A stretch of DNA of 64,000 nucleotides from Isoetes taiwanensis. Its lineage: Eukaryota > Streptophyta > Lycopodiopsida > Isoetales > Isoetaceae. Where the stretch lies: positions 17,815,382 through 17,879,381 of the forward strand of contig JAJEKV010000001.1 of assembly GCA_021234155.1 (NCBI GenBank), given 5' to 3'. Below are positions 1-11,600 of the stretch, one piece after another. A model generated the notes under the pieces. The model had not been told where the DNA came from. It was given only the letters and a program-made list of their open reading frames with translations, and ran no database searches. Position numbers and translations under genes: made by a program. Position 1 is the stretch's first letter. The number at the start of each line of letters is the position of its first letter.

Positions 1-61
1 ATTCTAGAGGATGAGGTAAATCAGATCAGTCCATATTCACCACAGTCATTACAGTCACCAC

Positions 62-250
62 ATGCACCAAATTCATCACAATCATCACCTGCACCACATT
101 CACTACCGTCACCACAGTCACCACATTCATCCTTTGTCATCACATTCACCACATTCATCACAGTCACCACATTCACCACATTCATCACAGTCACCACATT
201 CACCACATTCGTCCTTATCACCACATTCATCACAGTCACCACATTCCATC
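62..250 (+). repeat. CACCACATTCA-type tandem repeat in the gypsy ORF
   Basis: Degenerate tandem repeats built from CACCACATTCA and TCACAGT words. They stay in frame with the pol ORF that follows and would encode a His/Ser/Pro-rich spacer (repeated PHS and SQS). The same kind of CACCA repeat reappears about 3.2 kb downstream (3440-3530), in the 3' tail of the element. Low-complexity translation, so no function is assigned. Confidence 0.8.
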
Positions 251-1104
251 AAGAACATCAATATTTCTCAAGGAAATCAAGAAGAATTAGTTACTATTGG
301 AGGCGATCTTACTCAAGAGGAGGAACGTGATTTGATATCTTTGTTAAGAGAATTCAGGGATGGTTTGGCAAGAAATTACAAAGAATTGAAAGCCATTCCA
401 CCGGAGGTTGTGGTTCATACCATTGATTTGAAACAAGGATCAAAACCAGTCCAACAAGCTCAAAGGAGAATGAGTCCAGCAATAGAGGAGCAAGTCAAGA
501 TTGAAGTTATGAAGCTTTTGGAGGCGGATTTATTGTAAAATTGCCAAATTCAGATTGGATCAGTTCTATTGTACCAGTGAGAAAGCCAAATAACTCAATC
601 CGAAAGTATGCATTGATTACGGGGATCTCAACAAAGCTACCAAAGAGATCATTTTCCTACACCATTCATAGACACCTTGTTGGATATTGTTGCAGTGAAA
701 TCAGGCCTATTCTTTCTTGGATGGTTTCAGGATATAATCAGATCCAAATCTATCCACCACATCAAGCAATGACGGCTTTTCGAACACCTTTTGGCATCTA
801 TGCTTACAAGGTATTACCTTTTGGCCTCACAAATGCTCCAGCCACATTTCAGCGAGCTATGACATATGCTTTTCATGATATTTTAGACTTTTTGAGAGTC
901 TTTATAGATGACTTAACAGTATTTTCTAATCCAAGAAAGGATCACTTGGATCATCTCGTAAAAAAGTTCTTGAAAGATGGTTTGTATGGTATAAGTTTGA
1001 ATCCTGCTAAGTGTATTTTCTTCACTAGAGGAGGAAAACTATTGGGCAATTATGTTTCAGAAAAGGGATTACAAGTGGATCATGGTAAGATTGCAGCCAA
1101 GTGA
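251..1104 (+). pseudogene. gypsy reverse transcriptase, frameshifted
   Basis: The reading frame to 538 ends in the conserved lead-in of gypsy reverse transcriptase (VVVHTIDLKQGSKPVQQAQRRM). The frame then breaks near 523-541 and resumes as PNSDWISSIVPVRKPN, the start of the palm region. A further shift lies near 600-720, where the conserved IDYxDLNKAT region can be read only in another frame. The catalytic box is FIDD at 901-912, the usual plant gypsy form of YxDD. The frame closes at 1104 and RNase H continues in a third frame. These breaks make it a pseudogene; a functional enzyme is not encoded here. Confidence 0.85.
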
Positions 1105-3038
1105 GAAGCTTATATGGCCAACTCAGTTTTAGTAGGAGGTATTTGCATAATTTTGCTAAAGTAACCCAGCCACTTGTGGATTGTATGAAGCCAGGGCAGC
1201 ATTTTAGATGGAAGGAAGATGCTCAAGAAGCATTTGAATGGTGCCTTGCACAATTAAAAGAGAGAACTTTGCTGATTCCTCCAAGAATGAGTGAGCCATT
1301 TCATTTATTCTTTACAGTTTGGGAGCAAGCTTTGGCTGTCACACTATGTCAGAAAAATCAGCAAAAGCATTATGATGTGAATTACTATGCTAGCAGGGTG
1401 TTAACTCCACAAGAGCAGAAATGGACTCATGTGGAGCATCTTGGGTTAGCATTGAAGTGGGCCTTGAACAAATTTAGACATTATCTTCTTCCTTCACAAT
1501 GGAATTCAGCAAATGTACAGTATGTTTACATTCATATGGATGTGAACCCATTGCCATGCATTTACAACAAGACTGTCCAAGATCCTAAGTTTACAAGATG
1601 GGCTCTTATCATACAAGAATTTGAGTTGAAGTATGTTAAGATGGCTCAAGGAGCTCATAATCCAAGTGCCTATTTGAGTAGTGGTGCTGAAATAGAAGAG
1701 GAAACAGACCAGCAAGTAGCATTTCAGGATAATGGAGTATTACAAGGGTTCATTGAGACCGTGGATCTTTGGTATGCCAATATATACAGGTATTTACAAG
1801 ATCAGACTTATCCTTCATCATTTTCAAAGCAACAAAAGCATGCTCTTAGAGTACAAGCAGCTGGTTATGTGGTGCATGAAGCTATTCTTTATAAGAGGAC
1901 TATGGAAGGTATCTTATTAAGGTGCGTTGCTGGTCAGCAAACTCATGATTTGTTGCAGCAAGCACATGATTGTCAGGGGCATTTTGCAGCCAGAACAACA
2001 GCTAGGAAGATCCTTCATTGGGGATATTATTGGCCAACTCTTTACAAGGATACTAGAGACTTTGTTAGCAAATGTGAGAAGTGTCAAAGGCATAAACAAT
2101 TGACAGGCCACAATAATATGCCATTCCATCCTATTTTGAGCGTTGGACCATTTCATATGTGGGGATTGGATTACATTGGGCCTATCAATCCTCCATCTTC
2201 CAAAGGTCATAAGTATATCTTGGCAGCCACATGTATGTTTACGAAGTGGGTAGAAGCAATTCCAGCAAAGCATGCTACAGAAAATACCACAGTAAGCTTT
2301 CTTTATCACAATTTGATTTCTCGGTTTGGTGTTCCAACCATTCTTTTGTCTGATCGGGGAACTCATTTCATGGGGAAAGTAGTAGCTCAGTTAACAGAAA
2401 AGATTGGTGTTCAACATGTGCAAGCTTCTGCTTATTATCCACAGGGCAATGGGCAAGCTGAGTCTACTAACAAAATTCTGAAAGCTATCTTGGCCAAAAC
2501 AGTGAAGGATAATCAAAGAAATTGGCATGAAGCCTTGACAGGTGCCTTATGGAGTTTCAGGTGTACTTACAAGTTGGCTACAGGATTTACACCATTTGAA
2601 TTGGTTTATGGAGTACAAGCTGTGATGCCTATTCATTTGGACATTCCTTTGTGTTCATTTGTGGAGCTACCTTATTATGAGAATTTAGGAGAAGTCCCAA
2701 CTCCAAATCAAGTGCATAATAGGATGGATGATTTGCTGCAATTGCAAGAGATGAGACAAGAAGCAGCAGATTTCAATATAAGGCATAAACAGAAGGTAAA
2801 GCTTATCAAAGACAAGTTACAGGTTGTCAATCCATTTGAGGAAGGCCAATTGGTATTGTGCAGGACCACTAAGAAGCATCTATCCAAATTTCAATGCCCA
2901 TGGGAAGGCCCATTTCTGATTGATAAAGAGGTACCAGGTGGGGCTTTCTACTTGATGACTCCAGAAGGGGAATTGTTGCCTAATCCCAGAAATGGCAAGG
3001 ATCTCAGGCCTTATTTTGAAAGAGAAGTGCTTTTCTGA
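1101..3038 (+). CDS. gypsy RNase H-integrase ORF
   Basis: Open frame of 645 codons. The first 200 residues resemble Ty3-type RNase H. Around residues 285-335 is the integrase HHCC zinc region (H-x-H then CEKCQRH). The catalytic core follows, with Asp in WGLDYIGP, Asp in LLSDRGTHF and Glu in GQAESTNK, so the DDE triad is present. The C-terminal part (LVLCRTTKKHL, WEGPFLI) is the usual gypsy GPY/F-like tail. The ORF is continuous but has lost its connection to reverse transcriptase through a frameshift at about 1101, so it is the remnant of a polyprotein. The first ATG has no special significance. Confidence 0.85.
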   Translation: MRSLYGQLSFSRRYLHNFAKVTQPLVDCMKPGQHFRWKEDAQEAFEWCLAQLKERTLLIPPRMSEPFHLFFTVWEQALAVTLCQKNQQKHYDVNYYASRVLTPQEQKWTHVEHLGLALKWALNKFRHYLLPSQWNSANVQYVYIHMDVNPLPCIYNKTVQDPKFTRWALIIQEFELKYVKMAQGAHNPSAYLSSGAEIEEETDQQVAFQDNGVLQGFIETVDLWYANIYRYLQDQTYPSSFSKQQKHALRVQAAGYVVHEAILYKRTMEGILLRCVAGQQTHDLLQQAHDCQGHFAARTTARKILHWGYYWPTLYKDTRDFVSKCEKCQRHKQLTGHNNMPFHPILSVGPFHMWGLDYIGPINPPSSKGHKYILAATCMFTKWVEAIPAKHATENTTVSFLYHNLISRFGVPTILLSDRGTHFMGKVVAQLTEKIGVQHVQASAYYPQGNGQAESTNKILKAILAKTVKDNQRNWHEALTGALWSFRCTYKLATGFTPFELVYGVQAVMPIHLDIPLCSFVELPYYENLGEVPTPNQVHNRMDDLLQLQEMRQEAADFNIRHKQKVKLIKDKLQVVNPFEEGQLVLCRTTKKHLSKFQCPWEGPFLIDKEVPGGAFYLMTPEGELLPNPRNGKDLRPYFEREVLF

Positions 3039-3790
3039 GGCATTCAGATTTGGCAGAGCTCCAATTACAGAGAATTTGTGGAGAACTTTTGGGTTACAGC
3101 AGGTCATTTTTCTGTAAAAACAGATGGTGACAGTTCCATAATACACAATCTATCCTACATCAAAAGATGTGTTTCGGCGATACGAATCCAACGAGCTATG
3201 GTGCAGGTCAAACGGAGGTCTGGAACTCAAGATATCAGCTTTCAAAGTTTGCCACAGTTACAGAGGCTCTGTTTCGTCACTGTCATTTTGGACCAGTTTG
3301 TTTGTATCAGTCATTTGGATTTGAGGAGGGTATTTTCTTTCTAAACATACATGTAAATGTGTCATTTGGGGACATGTCCCAAGGACCATATTAGTATTTT
3401 TGTTGTTGTGGGTTCTCTGCCACGGAGTGGCACATTTTCCCACTGTGGTCACCACTGTTGGGGTGGTCACCACTCACCACTCACCATTCACCACATTCGT
3501 CACCACTCACCACATTCACCACTATTGAGGTGGTATAGAAGATAGTATACCGTATATGGAGTGATGTACGCACATGCACGCGTGCAGGATATTTGCACGT
3601 ATCCATTATGATCACTGTATTATCTGAGCAGAGAGAGACGGTGTATTGGAGAGAGGTTTTTGCTTGATGTAGCTATGGAGATGATGATTCTTTGTCTTGT
3701 GCATTGCCTTGTTCTGATAGATTGAGCTTGGATTGTTGGGTTTTTCATCCTTCTTGCAAGGTTAGAGTCGAGGCTCTAACACAACCTATG
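3039..3790 (+). other. gypsy 3' tail and probable 3' LTR
   Basis: Non-coding sequence after the integrase stop. A purine-rich run (GAGGAGGG, about 3322-3330) could be the polypurine tract, with the LTR starting shortly after. A CACCAC/CACCATT-rich stretch lies at 3440-3530. The LTR end may be near 3785, where sequence ending in TAACACA stops. No second LTR is in the window, so the boundaries cannot be proven. Confidence 0.4.
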
Positions 3791-4345
3791 CTGGCCGGGG
3801 AGTTTCAGAGGCAGAATCTCAGATAATCTCAAGTCTGGCAGGTCGAACTTGATAGTGACAGTCGAAGTTCAGGTTCGCATGAGCCGGGATTATCAATTGA
3901 GGATCTCTGAATCTTCATAGCAGGCCGAAGTCCTCCTTTATAGCCGGATCAGCCTTTTCCTGCCGGATAAAGGTCTTCTACTCTGCATTTTTTGTCGCTG
4001 CCGAGGTCCTTCCCCTTTTTCGTTGAAAAGGACTTTGCCAAAATAGCTCGACCCGGCCCCTTCATGTAAAAGCCACCTGGAGAAAGGTCGGTACTATTCC
4101 AGACGTGCCCTTTTGTAAATCCACGACCCCAACATTTTGTCCATCTAATATTTTCAATGGCTATTTGTAATAACTAGTTCCCCTTGTCAAAATCCTATAA
4201 ACCATTGGAATGTATCACCCCCTTGGCAATTTCCTTAGTCTTTTTACTTGGATCGCTCCCCCTAGCCTGCTCCATATCAAAATACCTATAATGGCTATAG
4301 TCGGATATGATCATACTAGGGAGTTCAAGTCAAAACAATGGTGCT
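3791..4345. other. no gene seen
   Basis: GC-richer at first (3800-4120, several GCCGG and CCGGAT words), then ordinary AT-rich DNA. I see no ORF, repeat unit or RNA gene that I can support. Confidence 0.5.
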
Positions 4346-4346
4346 A

Positions 4347-4386
4347 TGAATAGAATAGAATAGAATAGAATAGAATAGAATAGAAT
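4347..4386 (+). repeat. (AATAG)n microsatellite
   Basis: About eight uninterrupted copies of the pentanucleotide AATAG/GAATA. Confidence 0.95.
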
Positions 4387-4519
4387 GTGACCCTACAATG
4401 AACTAGTACAACCATTAGTACTAGGATGCCTTGAAAGGTTTTCAAGGCTTTGCAGTAATAATGGTACTAGATAATAATCAATAAGCTTGTATAAAGAGGA
4501 CCATGGTCACTGCTAATGG

Positions 4520-5340
4520 CTCGGCAATTGAAAATACACATCTAGTACCTCAAGTACGTATAATGCCAAGTCATTCACAGATGCTACCTTGAGAAGTTGT
4601 GAAAGCGTGGAATGTAATGCTAATGCCAAATAACGATTTTTGATCATCGCAAGAGCAGGACATCTCAAAACTATATGGTTTTCATCTTCAATAACCTGTA
4701 ACTAGCAACATGCACATAATCTCGCCTCTAATGGCAATTGCGGCTTGTGTGGCCCTGTACAAATTTATGCAATATCTACAAGCTTTTTCTTGGACAAAGA
4801 AGCAAGCGAATAAGCTTATAGTCCTTGTGCCAAAGTGGGGTTTATATGTGCATGATAATGACCAGTTTTAACTTGGACCAAGGCATGTGCATCCCATATG
4901 TTTTAAAAAAATAGACCATCTAGATAGTGTTCCAAAAGCTTAAGATCACAGCGGGCAAACATTGCACGACAATGCTCTTTCCAACACTTTTTCAAATCTT
5001 GAGGAGATTCAGCCATGGCAAGCGCTAAAAGAGGGTATCTATAATCATCCATATCATGCTAAAAGAGGGTTGAAGAGGCTAAAAACCTGTCTCTTGTAAA
5101 AGAATACCATATGACACTTTAGTTTTCACTCCTAGGCTGTAAGTGATAACGGATTTTTGCACCCGTACCAAGCTCCCCAAGCGTTAGCACTAATGTTGGG
5201 CCCCACACATCATAACCATACAGTAAAACATGCTCTATCAAAGCCCAAAACAAGTGGGCTTGCCATGGCCAATCATGAAGCTCGGCGCAAAAACAAACGT
5301 TTTGCATCGCATAGAGTGCTCTCCAACTAGCAATCACACG
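4520..5340 (-). pseudogene. LINE reverse transcriptase C-terminal fragment
   Basis: Minus-strand translation shows the LINE region after the RT palm: a Trp/Leu-rich stretch with LLYGYDVWG at about 5190-5230, matching the common (V)LLYGxExWG box of non-LTR elements. Further downstream, at about 4640-4715, an interrupted frame gives a Cys-rich end followed by IEDENHIVLRCPAL, typical of the terminal zinc-knuckle part of these proteins. Several stops and frame changes separate the pieces. This is a 5'-truncated, decayed LINE copy. Confidence 0.65.
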
Positions 5341-8290
5341 CTTGGTATTACACTGTTTTTTTACAGAATTCTACACCAAGCTATTTGTAGCTATCTATAA
5401 TTTCGACTTTGTTATTCGAGAAAATAATAATATGGAATTGAAAATACATTGAAACAAGGTGTTGCACACGGAGGGTTGCCCTTTGATGGCCCGAGAGTGT
5501 GATTGCATCTTTTTGTTTCATGTTTTTTATTTTATATACTGAGAGTGTGATTGCATGTTTTTTGTTTCATCGTTTTGTGTGTGAGGGACATGAAAAGTAT
5601 TTGTTCACTCTTAAGCACGATTTATGATCAAGCTAACACGTTATTCTGGTTGTTGTGGTCGTCAGTGGTAGCCTGACATACATGCAATGTACCCTTCTTT
5701 GCAAGTTATAGATGGTTGTGGTGATAAAGATGTTGTAGAATTGAAGTTTTTGTCTAACCAAGAAGGTGTATTTGAGAAGTTGAAGACGTTATTTGTTCCT
5801 AGAAAACCCTTTGTTTCACTTAAGATCTTGAAGGTTAGTGCATTTCATTGGCACGCTCATCTGGAGACAACAAGAAACTAAATACAGGGAAATAGATACT
5901 GAATATCAATACCTAAATATGATCCTTGACATTTGTAAAAATACTGGCTGCCATGGAAGTAACCACTGGGACCCAGTGTATGTTTTTTCTAACGACTTTC
6001 TCCGCCAGTGTATGTTTTTAACGACATTTTGCCAAGCTCTAGTTGTGCTAGAGCACAAAACTATTGATTGAATGCCTTGCACCTCCAATATGAGCTCTGG
6101 TTGCGCTTCCAAAGCATGGTTTGAGGAAAGAAATTTATGGAATTCTAACCTGCAATAATGGAATGATCTCCTCCAAAGTCGCCCAAATATACCAAAACCA
6201 AGCAAAAAGTGTTCCGATAGAAGCAGATGCCATTTCGCATCCTCAACCTGGACGACAAAACTGTTTCGAGTTCATGGCATCTGCTTCTTCACGCATCCAT
6301 CTTTACTGCTTTTAGAATTTATCCTTACCTGGATTTGGATTCGGAGTTGATAAATCCCGGTATCCTGACATTTAACAAATATGGGCCCAATAACCATCTC
6401 TTATTTCTATATCTTCTTGGGCTACCTCCTCGAGTAGTGCCCCCAGTGATGGCATGTTATTGTGCTTGAAGTACATAATAGTGCTTCTCGAAAGAAGCAA
6501 TTCAGTTTTTATTCCCTAGTTTACTCCTTCATCACTGCAATGCCAAAGACAAGAGCCTTTAGCTAAGCTACTAAAGGAGGTCTAGCTTGATGTCTCAACA
6601 AATTTATAGCTTAAAAATAAAAATGATTCATACAGGAGGCAAAACCATAGGCATCACTTGGGAACGAATCCAAGACTCACCCTAGCTCGTTTTCGGTTTC
6701 CAAATCCGCCCGCATTCCCATTTTCGAGCCCAACTGTAGTTGGAAAAGATTACTAAGCGAGAAGGAAAAGATGACCTTGAGCAAACTCTGCAAACAAGTA
6801 CAGATGCTGTCATTTTTGTTCGAAAATGAATGGGCTACTAAGGAAAACAAGCCAATGATTACAATAACATAAAACCTAGAATTTTGGTTGCAAAGTTTAC
6901 TTCTCTAGAAACGAAGATGTACTTGTTTACCTAGCAATAGCAATCTGCCAAAACAAAGAAGAACGAGGTTCAGAAGTATGATGATTAAAAATATTCCACT
7001 TAAAAAATACATTCATCTACAACATAAAAAACTAAAGCAATTATATTTTATTTACCTCTGTCAAGCAACGTTGAGGCCGACATCGGAGACCACGGCAGTT
7101 TGTTCTTGTTCCGTCGAATCGACAAACACAGGCGATTGCCAGTTCACAGACAACATCCAGTTTGGAGCAGTTTCCAGTATATTCTAGACATATTCTAACA
7201 TATCCTTAGAATATGCCAAAAACCCACATGAGCGAGGGTTTGCCCCCCTAGGGGCAACCCAAAAAATCAAGAAAATATATATATCATAAGAAATGTAATT
7301 TGGCTAGTCCCTTAACAACATGGAAATGGGGTCGCAATTTTTGGCTGAAAGTGAATCTTATGTTGCCACGTAGCATATCCCTACAATCCGGAATGGAAAG
7401 AGGGAGGCCAATTCCGTGGGCTTAAAGTTTGACAGCCTACAACCGGTTACTGAAATTATCAACTCAAGTTTTAACTGCATAGGTTTTACTGAACGAACCA
7501 AGGTTTTAGAAATGCATAAGTTTTGCTGAACAAAACTTTTACAGAAGCTTCTCACAGCAGAAACATCCCGCACCGCTTTAAAACAAAAACCCTTTGCTGG
7601 TGTGATGGCATCTGGCTATAGATCTACTCTATTGCAGAAAAAAGATGAACCATTGGACCTCTCTTACAGTTCTTGGCAAACCTATGCTTACCAGAAGCAA
7701 GGCTATGTTCCTCCGGCTCTGTGGCTCTTGGCTCTATGGCTCTGTAGCTCTTGGTATTATCTGAGGACTTGGCTCATGGCTTTGTGGCTCTTGGGTTCCT
7801 CGAAGGATCAGATTATCTTAAATGTCTTGGCATACTACCAAGAAGTTCTGTGTTCTATCTTGGTACGAGAGGATACAAAGGAAAACTAAGAGGATCCCAA
7901 GAAGATCACCGAAGTCGACATTGTGACCAAGCTTAAACTAACTAAAGTCATATTACGCACATTACTTACACGCATGCAAGAAAAATTAGATTTGAAAGCA
8001 TAAAACAAAGAAACATCACTTTAAACACATAAGAAATCAGTATACCTTTTTTTTTCTCAAGAACAGAGGATCTGGACACTCATTCTCGCGAAACAACGAA
8101 GATTCGACCAGAAAATCTCCACCACAAAGAAACCAAAACACTGAATAATAGAGCGAGCGCCATAGCCGCTCGGTGCTAGGGGATGCAAATAGGCCAGCGC
8201 CATAGCCGTCGAGCCGCATGCGCGTCCAGCGCCATCGCCAAACCTCCACCGAGAAGAAAAAACTACTGAAAAAGATTGCTCCCCCTTTCC
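5341..8290. other. intergenic region without a supported gene
   Basis: Almost 3 kb between the LINE fragment and the ABC-F gene. A short ORF at 5687-5881 (plus) is Leu-rich but too short to classify. A near-palindrome (GGGTTTGCCCC... GGGGCAACCC) lies at 7227-7252. A locally repetitive GGCTCTGTGGCTCTTGG tract lies at 7715-7800. ORFs here have no recognisable domains and look like chance frames or old transposon remains. Confidence 0.5.
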
Positions 8291-8297
8291 ATGTTGT

Positions 8298-8380
8298 GGG
8301 GGCATGGTCATTGGGACCACATTCCGGTGTGGACCGGTGGGGCCCCGCGACTGGTATGTGGGACCAATGACCATGCCCCC
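8298..8380. repeat. long inverted repeat upstream of the ABC-F gene
   Basis: Two arms of 26 nt (8298-8323 and 8355-8380) are complementary apart from a few positions in the inner half. Each arm is built on GGGGGCATGGTCATTGG, with a 31-nt GC-rich loop. The structure lies about 317 bp before the start codon of the EttA-like gene. It could be a small foldback element, or part of the promoter/5' leader. Confidence 0.85.
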
Positions 8381-8696
8381 ATACATTCCTTCTGGATAGT
8401 TGTGTCAGTGTAGAGATATACCCCAATTGTTTGAAATTTCTCTTCCTCAACCCTACCGCATGGGTGCAAGATCTACATCATAAAAATTATGTCCGCTAGG
8501 AACCTAAATGGCTGCTACTGCTACTTGGGCACCACCACAAGTGATATTGAAATGGACAAGACTATTGGCCTAAAAACTGGCGGGGGTATTAGCATTGGTC
8601 TAGATTTCTAGTTCAGGGCACATTATAGAATATTCCCAATCAGCGAACAAATAACACATTTAGAAGTTCAGATAAGGGAACTCCATTCCAGCTCTC

Positions 8697-11600
8697 ATGG
8701 CAACGGCCTCGCTTTCATGCACACACAATTCTCTTCAATGGTGGAACCTTTCAGCCAACCCAGAAATTCGAAGCCTCTTTTTATCTGCACCTGCTCCATG
8801 GCAGAATGGATCATTTTGGTGCTCTGGATTGGAAATCAGAAGATCTCCCAGATTTATGAAGATAGTGAGCATGGCTAAAAAATCGAAAAAAGGTGGAGGA
8901 GCAGCTCAGAAGGAAAAAATTAGTCCTGCTGGTGCTGGAGGTGGAGGTAATTCAAGTTCAGAGAAGGGAACAGCATATGCCAATGAGACTCGGAGAGTTA
9001 TTCTCAATCTGCGTAATCTGACCAAGGCGAGGTTACTAGTCTCTATCTACTTCTTTTTTGGCTTATATCTTTTCTGGTATAGAACGCTATATAACAGCAT
9101 TACTTGTATAGTAGGCATTGAATCTTCAATATTGGAATGCATCATAACCTTACATCAGAACCATCACAACAGTCTAATGAATTATAGACCATATGTATAT
9201 TGTCTTATAGGTCACACCAACTGGAAAAGAGATACTGAAGGACATCAATCTTGGAATGTATCTGGGAGCCAAGATTGGTATACTGGGTCCCAATGGAGCT
9301 GGTAAAAGTACTCTCTTGAAAATAATGGCAGGTGTTGAAAAGAATTACAATGGGGAAGCGTTTCTCGATTCAAACATTACTGTGGGCTACCTGGCTCAAG
9401 TATGTCTTCCTTCACTTCTTTTGGGGGCACCTTTTTAACTTGTCATTTAATATGATGCAATTGCAGGAGCCGGAGTTAAACGATGGAACTACTGTCATGG
9501 ATAATATTGAGGTGCTCTTCTGCCATTAGTTGTAGCAGTGATGTTGATGAATTTTAACCTGTCAGTGACAAGCACTGTGCATCTTTAAGTGGACTTTGCC
9601 TTCTAAACCAACTGCCGGACTTTACCTTTTTAAATAGCAACGTAGTATTCCTAAAACATTCAGCAGCTGGCACATCTTTTAGTACATCTGGGTCTATGTT
9701 TTTTCGTAGTATAATGCTAAAGGGTACATACACTGCAAATCATATGTCAATAGTATCCAGAAGGGTGCAAGTTTTGCATAGTTAGAAGATAAATTACCAT
9801 GTCTTCTTTCATAGTTGAGAGGCTAGGAACTCAACACCTTGAGAGCTGTATGAAGATTTCTTCAAGTGCAATGGGATTAAGTTGTGTTTGTTCTTTCCAG
9901 CCCGCAATTTCTAAAACAAGAAAGCTTTTGGCAGATTTTGAACAGGTAATGCTTCATCGTTTGTGGTGAATAGTTGTTTCTTTTTCTATTTTCTTGTAGC
10001 GCATTGCAATCTTAAGAATCCTAGACATTGGCCTAGTAAAGGTGCTGTTCATAAATGGGCCCTTTTCCTGATACATGGGAGATGTGGTAGGTGAGTGCAG
10101 ATATGGGCTCTGATGGGGCTGATATTGAAAAGTTGATGGCGAAGATGGAAAAGCTGCAAGCAGCCCTTGATAGTTGTAATGGTTGGGAGCTTGACCGGCA
10201 ATTAGAGGTATATCAATCAGGTTATGATTATTCTGGGACTTTACCTGGAGCTTTTTTGGAACCCTCATTTTGCTTGATAGACTTCCCACTAAGTAGATTG
10301 TGAACTTATCTCCTTTGTTTAATTGTTTAAGTTCAGCAGGATAGTGAAATTCTTTGTTTAACGGTTTTGTTTCTGATTTGTCATGAGAAGGCAGCAACGG
10401 TTGTCCTCTATTATACATATTACTATCTCGAAATATGCCTTTTGATGTCCGGATGGGAAGCTACCTTATTGTTATAAAGTTTTAGCTGGACATGCTTGCT
10501 TCCTCTACATGCCCATTGGTGATGTTACGGGCCATGTACACATGAAGTCGTTAGATTTACTTTACTTGTACCAATGCGTTTTAAATAAATTGCAAATGCA
10601 TACAGGAAGGAAACGTATTGTAAAAGTTTTCTGTTGGCCTAAAATATTTCACTATGCAGCGTGCACTTAATGCACTTGGTTGCCCTCCACCAGAGGCACC
10701 TGTAATCAACTTAAGTGGTGGTGAACGTCGTCGTGTTGCATTATGCCGGCTGCTTTTACAGGTTCAACTTTTTTCTAGTTTTCTTTTACAGATCGTGTAT
10801 TTATAATAGCATTCTAAGAAACAAGTGCATGAAAGTGTGTGATTCTGTTTTGGTCTCATATATTGCACGGTATAACTTGAAGTAGGATATCACTGCGTTT
10901 TTTGTTGGCAGTTTGTTATCTATAGGACACAACATAAGAATGCAGCTTAGAATCCCATTCATAGTTACGGTCTACTGCTCAACTATGCCACCGCAATTTA
11001 TTAGCTAGAGTCATTACGAACTTGACAGGACAATTTCGTTCTTGACGAAACAATTTAAATATTTCAAGTTATCCACCACCTAACAGTCTGCTCAACACAT
11101 AGTGTGCCTTGCAATCACTAGAGATAACATCTGCAACCAGTTTAATTATCAGGAATATCCATATTATGTTCGAAGAAAGTATATTTTTTGTATCAGAAAA
11201 TTTATTTGAAGCAACTAGGTTCTGTAGAGTTTTGCAATGTACAAGAATAACAAAAAACATAATCGAAGTTGTGATTTTTCAGCTGTAAATGAACCTATAT
11301 AAGAAGTGGAAATTGTGATGGATAAGACAGGTTGTACTCGTTTTTGTTGTAGAAGCATGGGTTTTGCTATCATGATATTAAGGTGCTTATTACCCTTTGT
11401 TTTGTCAGTCACCCGACATATTGCTCCTGGATGAACCTACAAATCACTTAGATGCTGAAGCAGTTTCTTGGTTGGAAAATTATCTTGCAGATTTCAAAGG
11501 CACTGTTGTCGCAATCACACATGATCGTTATTTTCTGGACAATGTAACTTTGTGGTTACTGTGCTATTGTTACTTGCTGCATTATCTGGGAATTTACATG

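Larger units (their letters stand above)
1..3790 (+). mobile_element. Ty3/gypsy LTR retrotransposon, 3' part
   Basis: This is the downstream part of a gypsy-type element: end of a spacer/gag-pol linker, reverse transcriptase, RNase H, integrase and a 3' non-coding tail. The order RT-RNase H-integrase defines the Ty3/gypsy class. The 5' LTR, gag and protease lie outside the window or are lost. The reverse transcriptase has at least two frame breaks, so the copy is not autonomous. The 3' boundary is approximate; I place it near 3790, where a candidate LTR end is followed by unrelated sequence. Confidence 0.85.

Noticed and set aside
62-538. His/Ser-rich ORF as a host protein or CRISPR-like array
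   Set aside because: The repeats are degenerate and run directly into gypsy RT sequence; there are no unique spacers.
5687-5881. NBS-LRR exon
   Set aside because: Leu spacing is suggestive, but the frame is only 64 codons and has no continuation in the flanks.
8037-8450. 137-codon minus-strand ORF upstream of the ABC-F gene
   Set aside because: Spans the inverted repeat, has low-complexity composition and no recognised domain.
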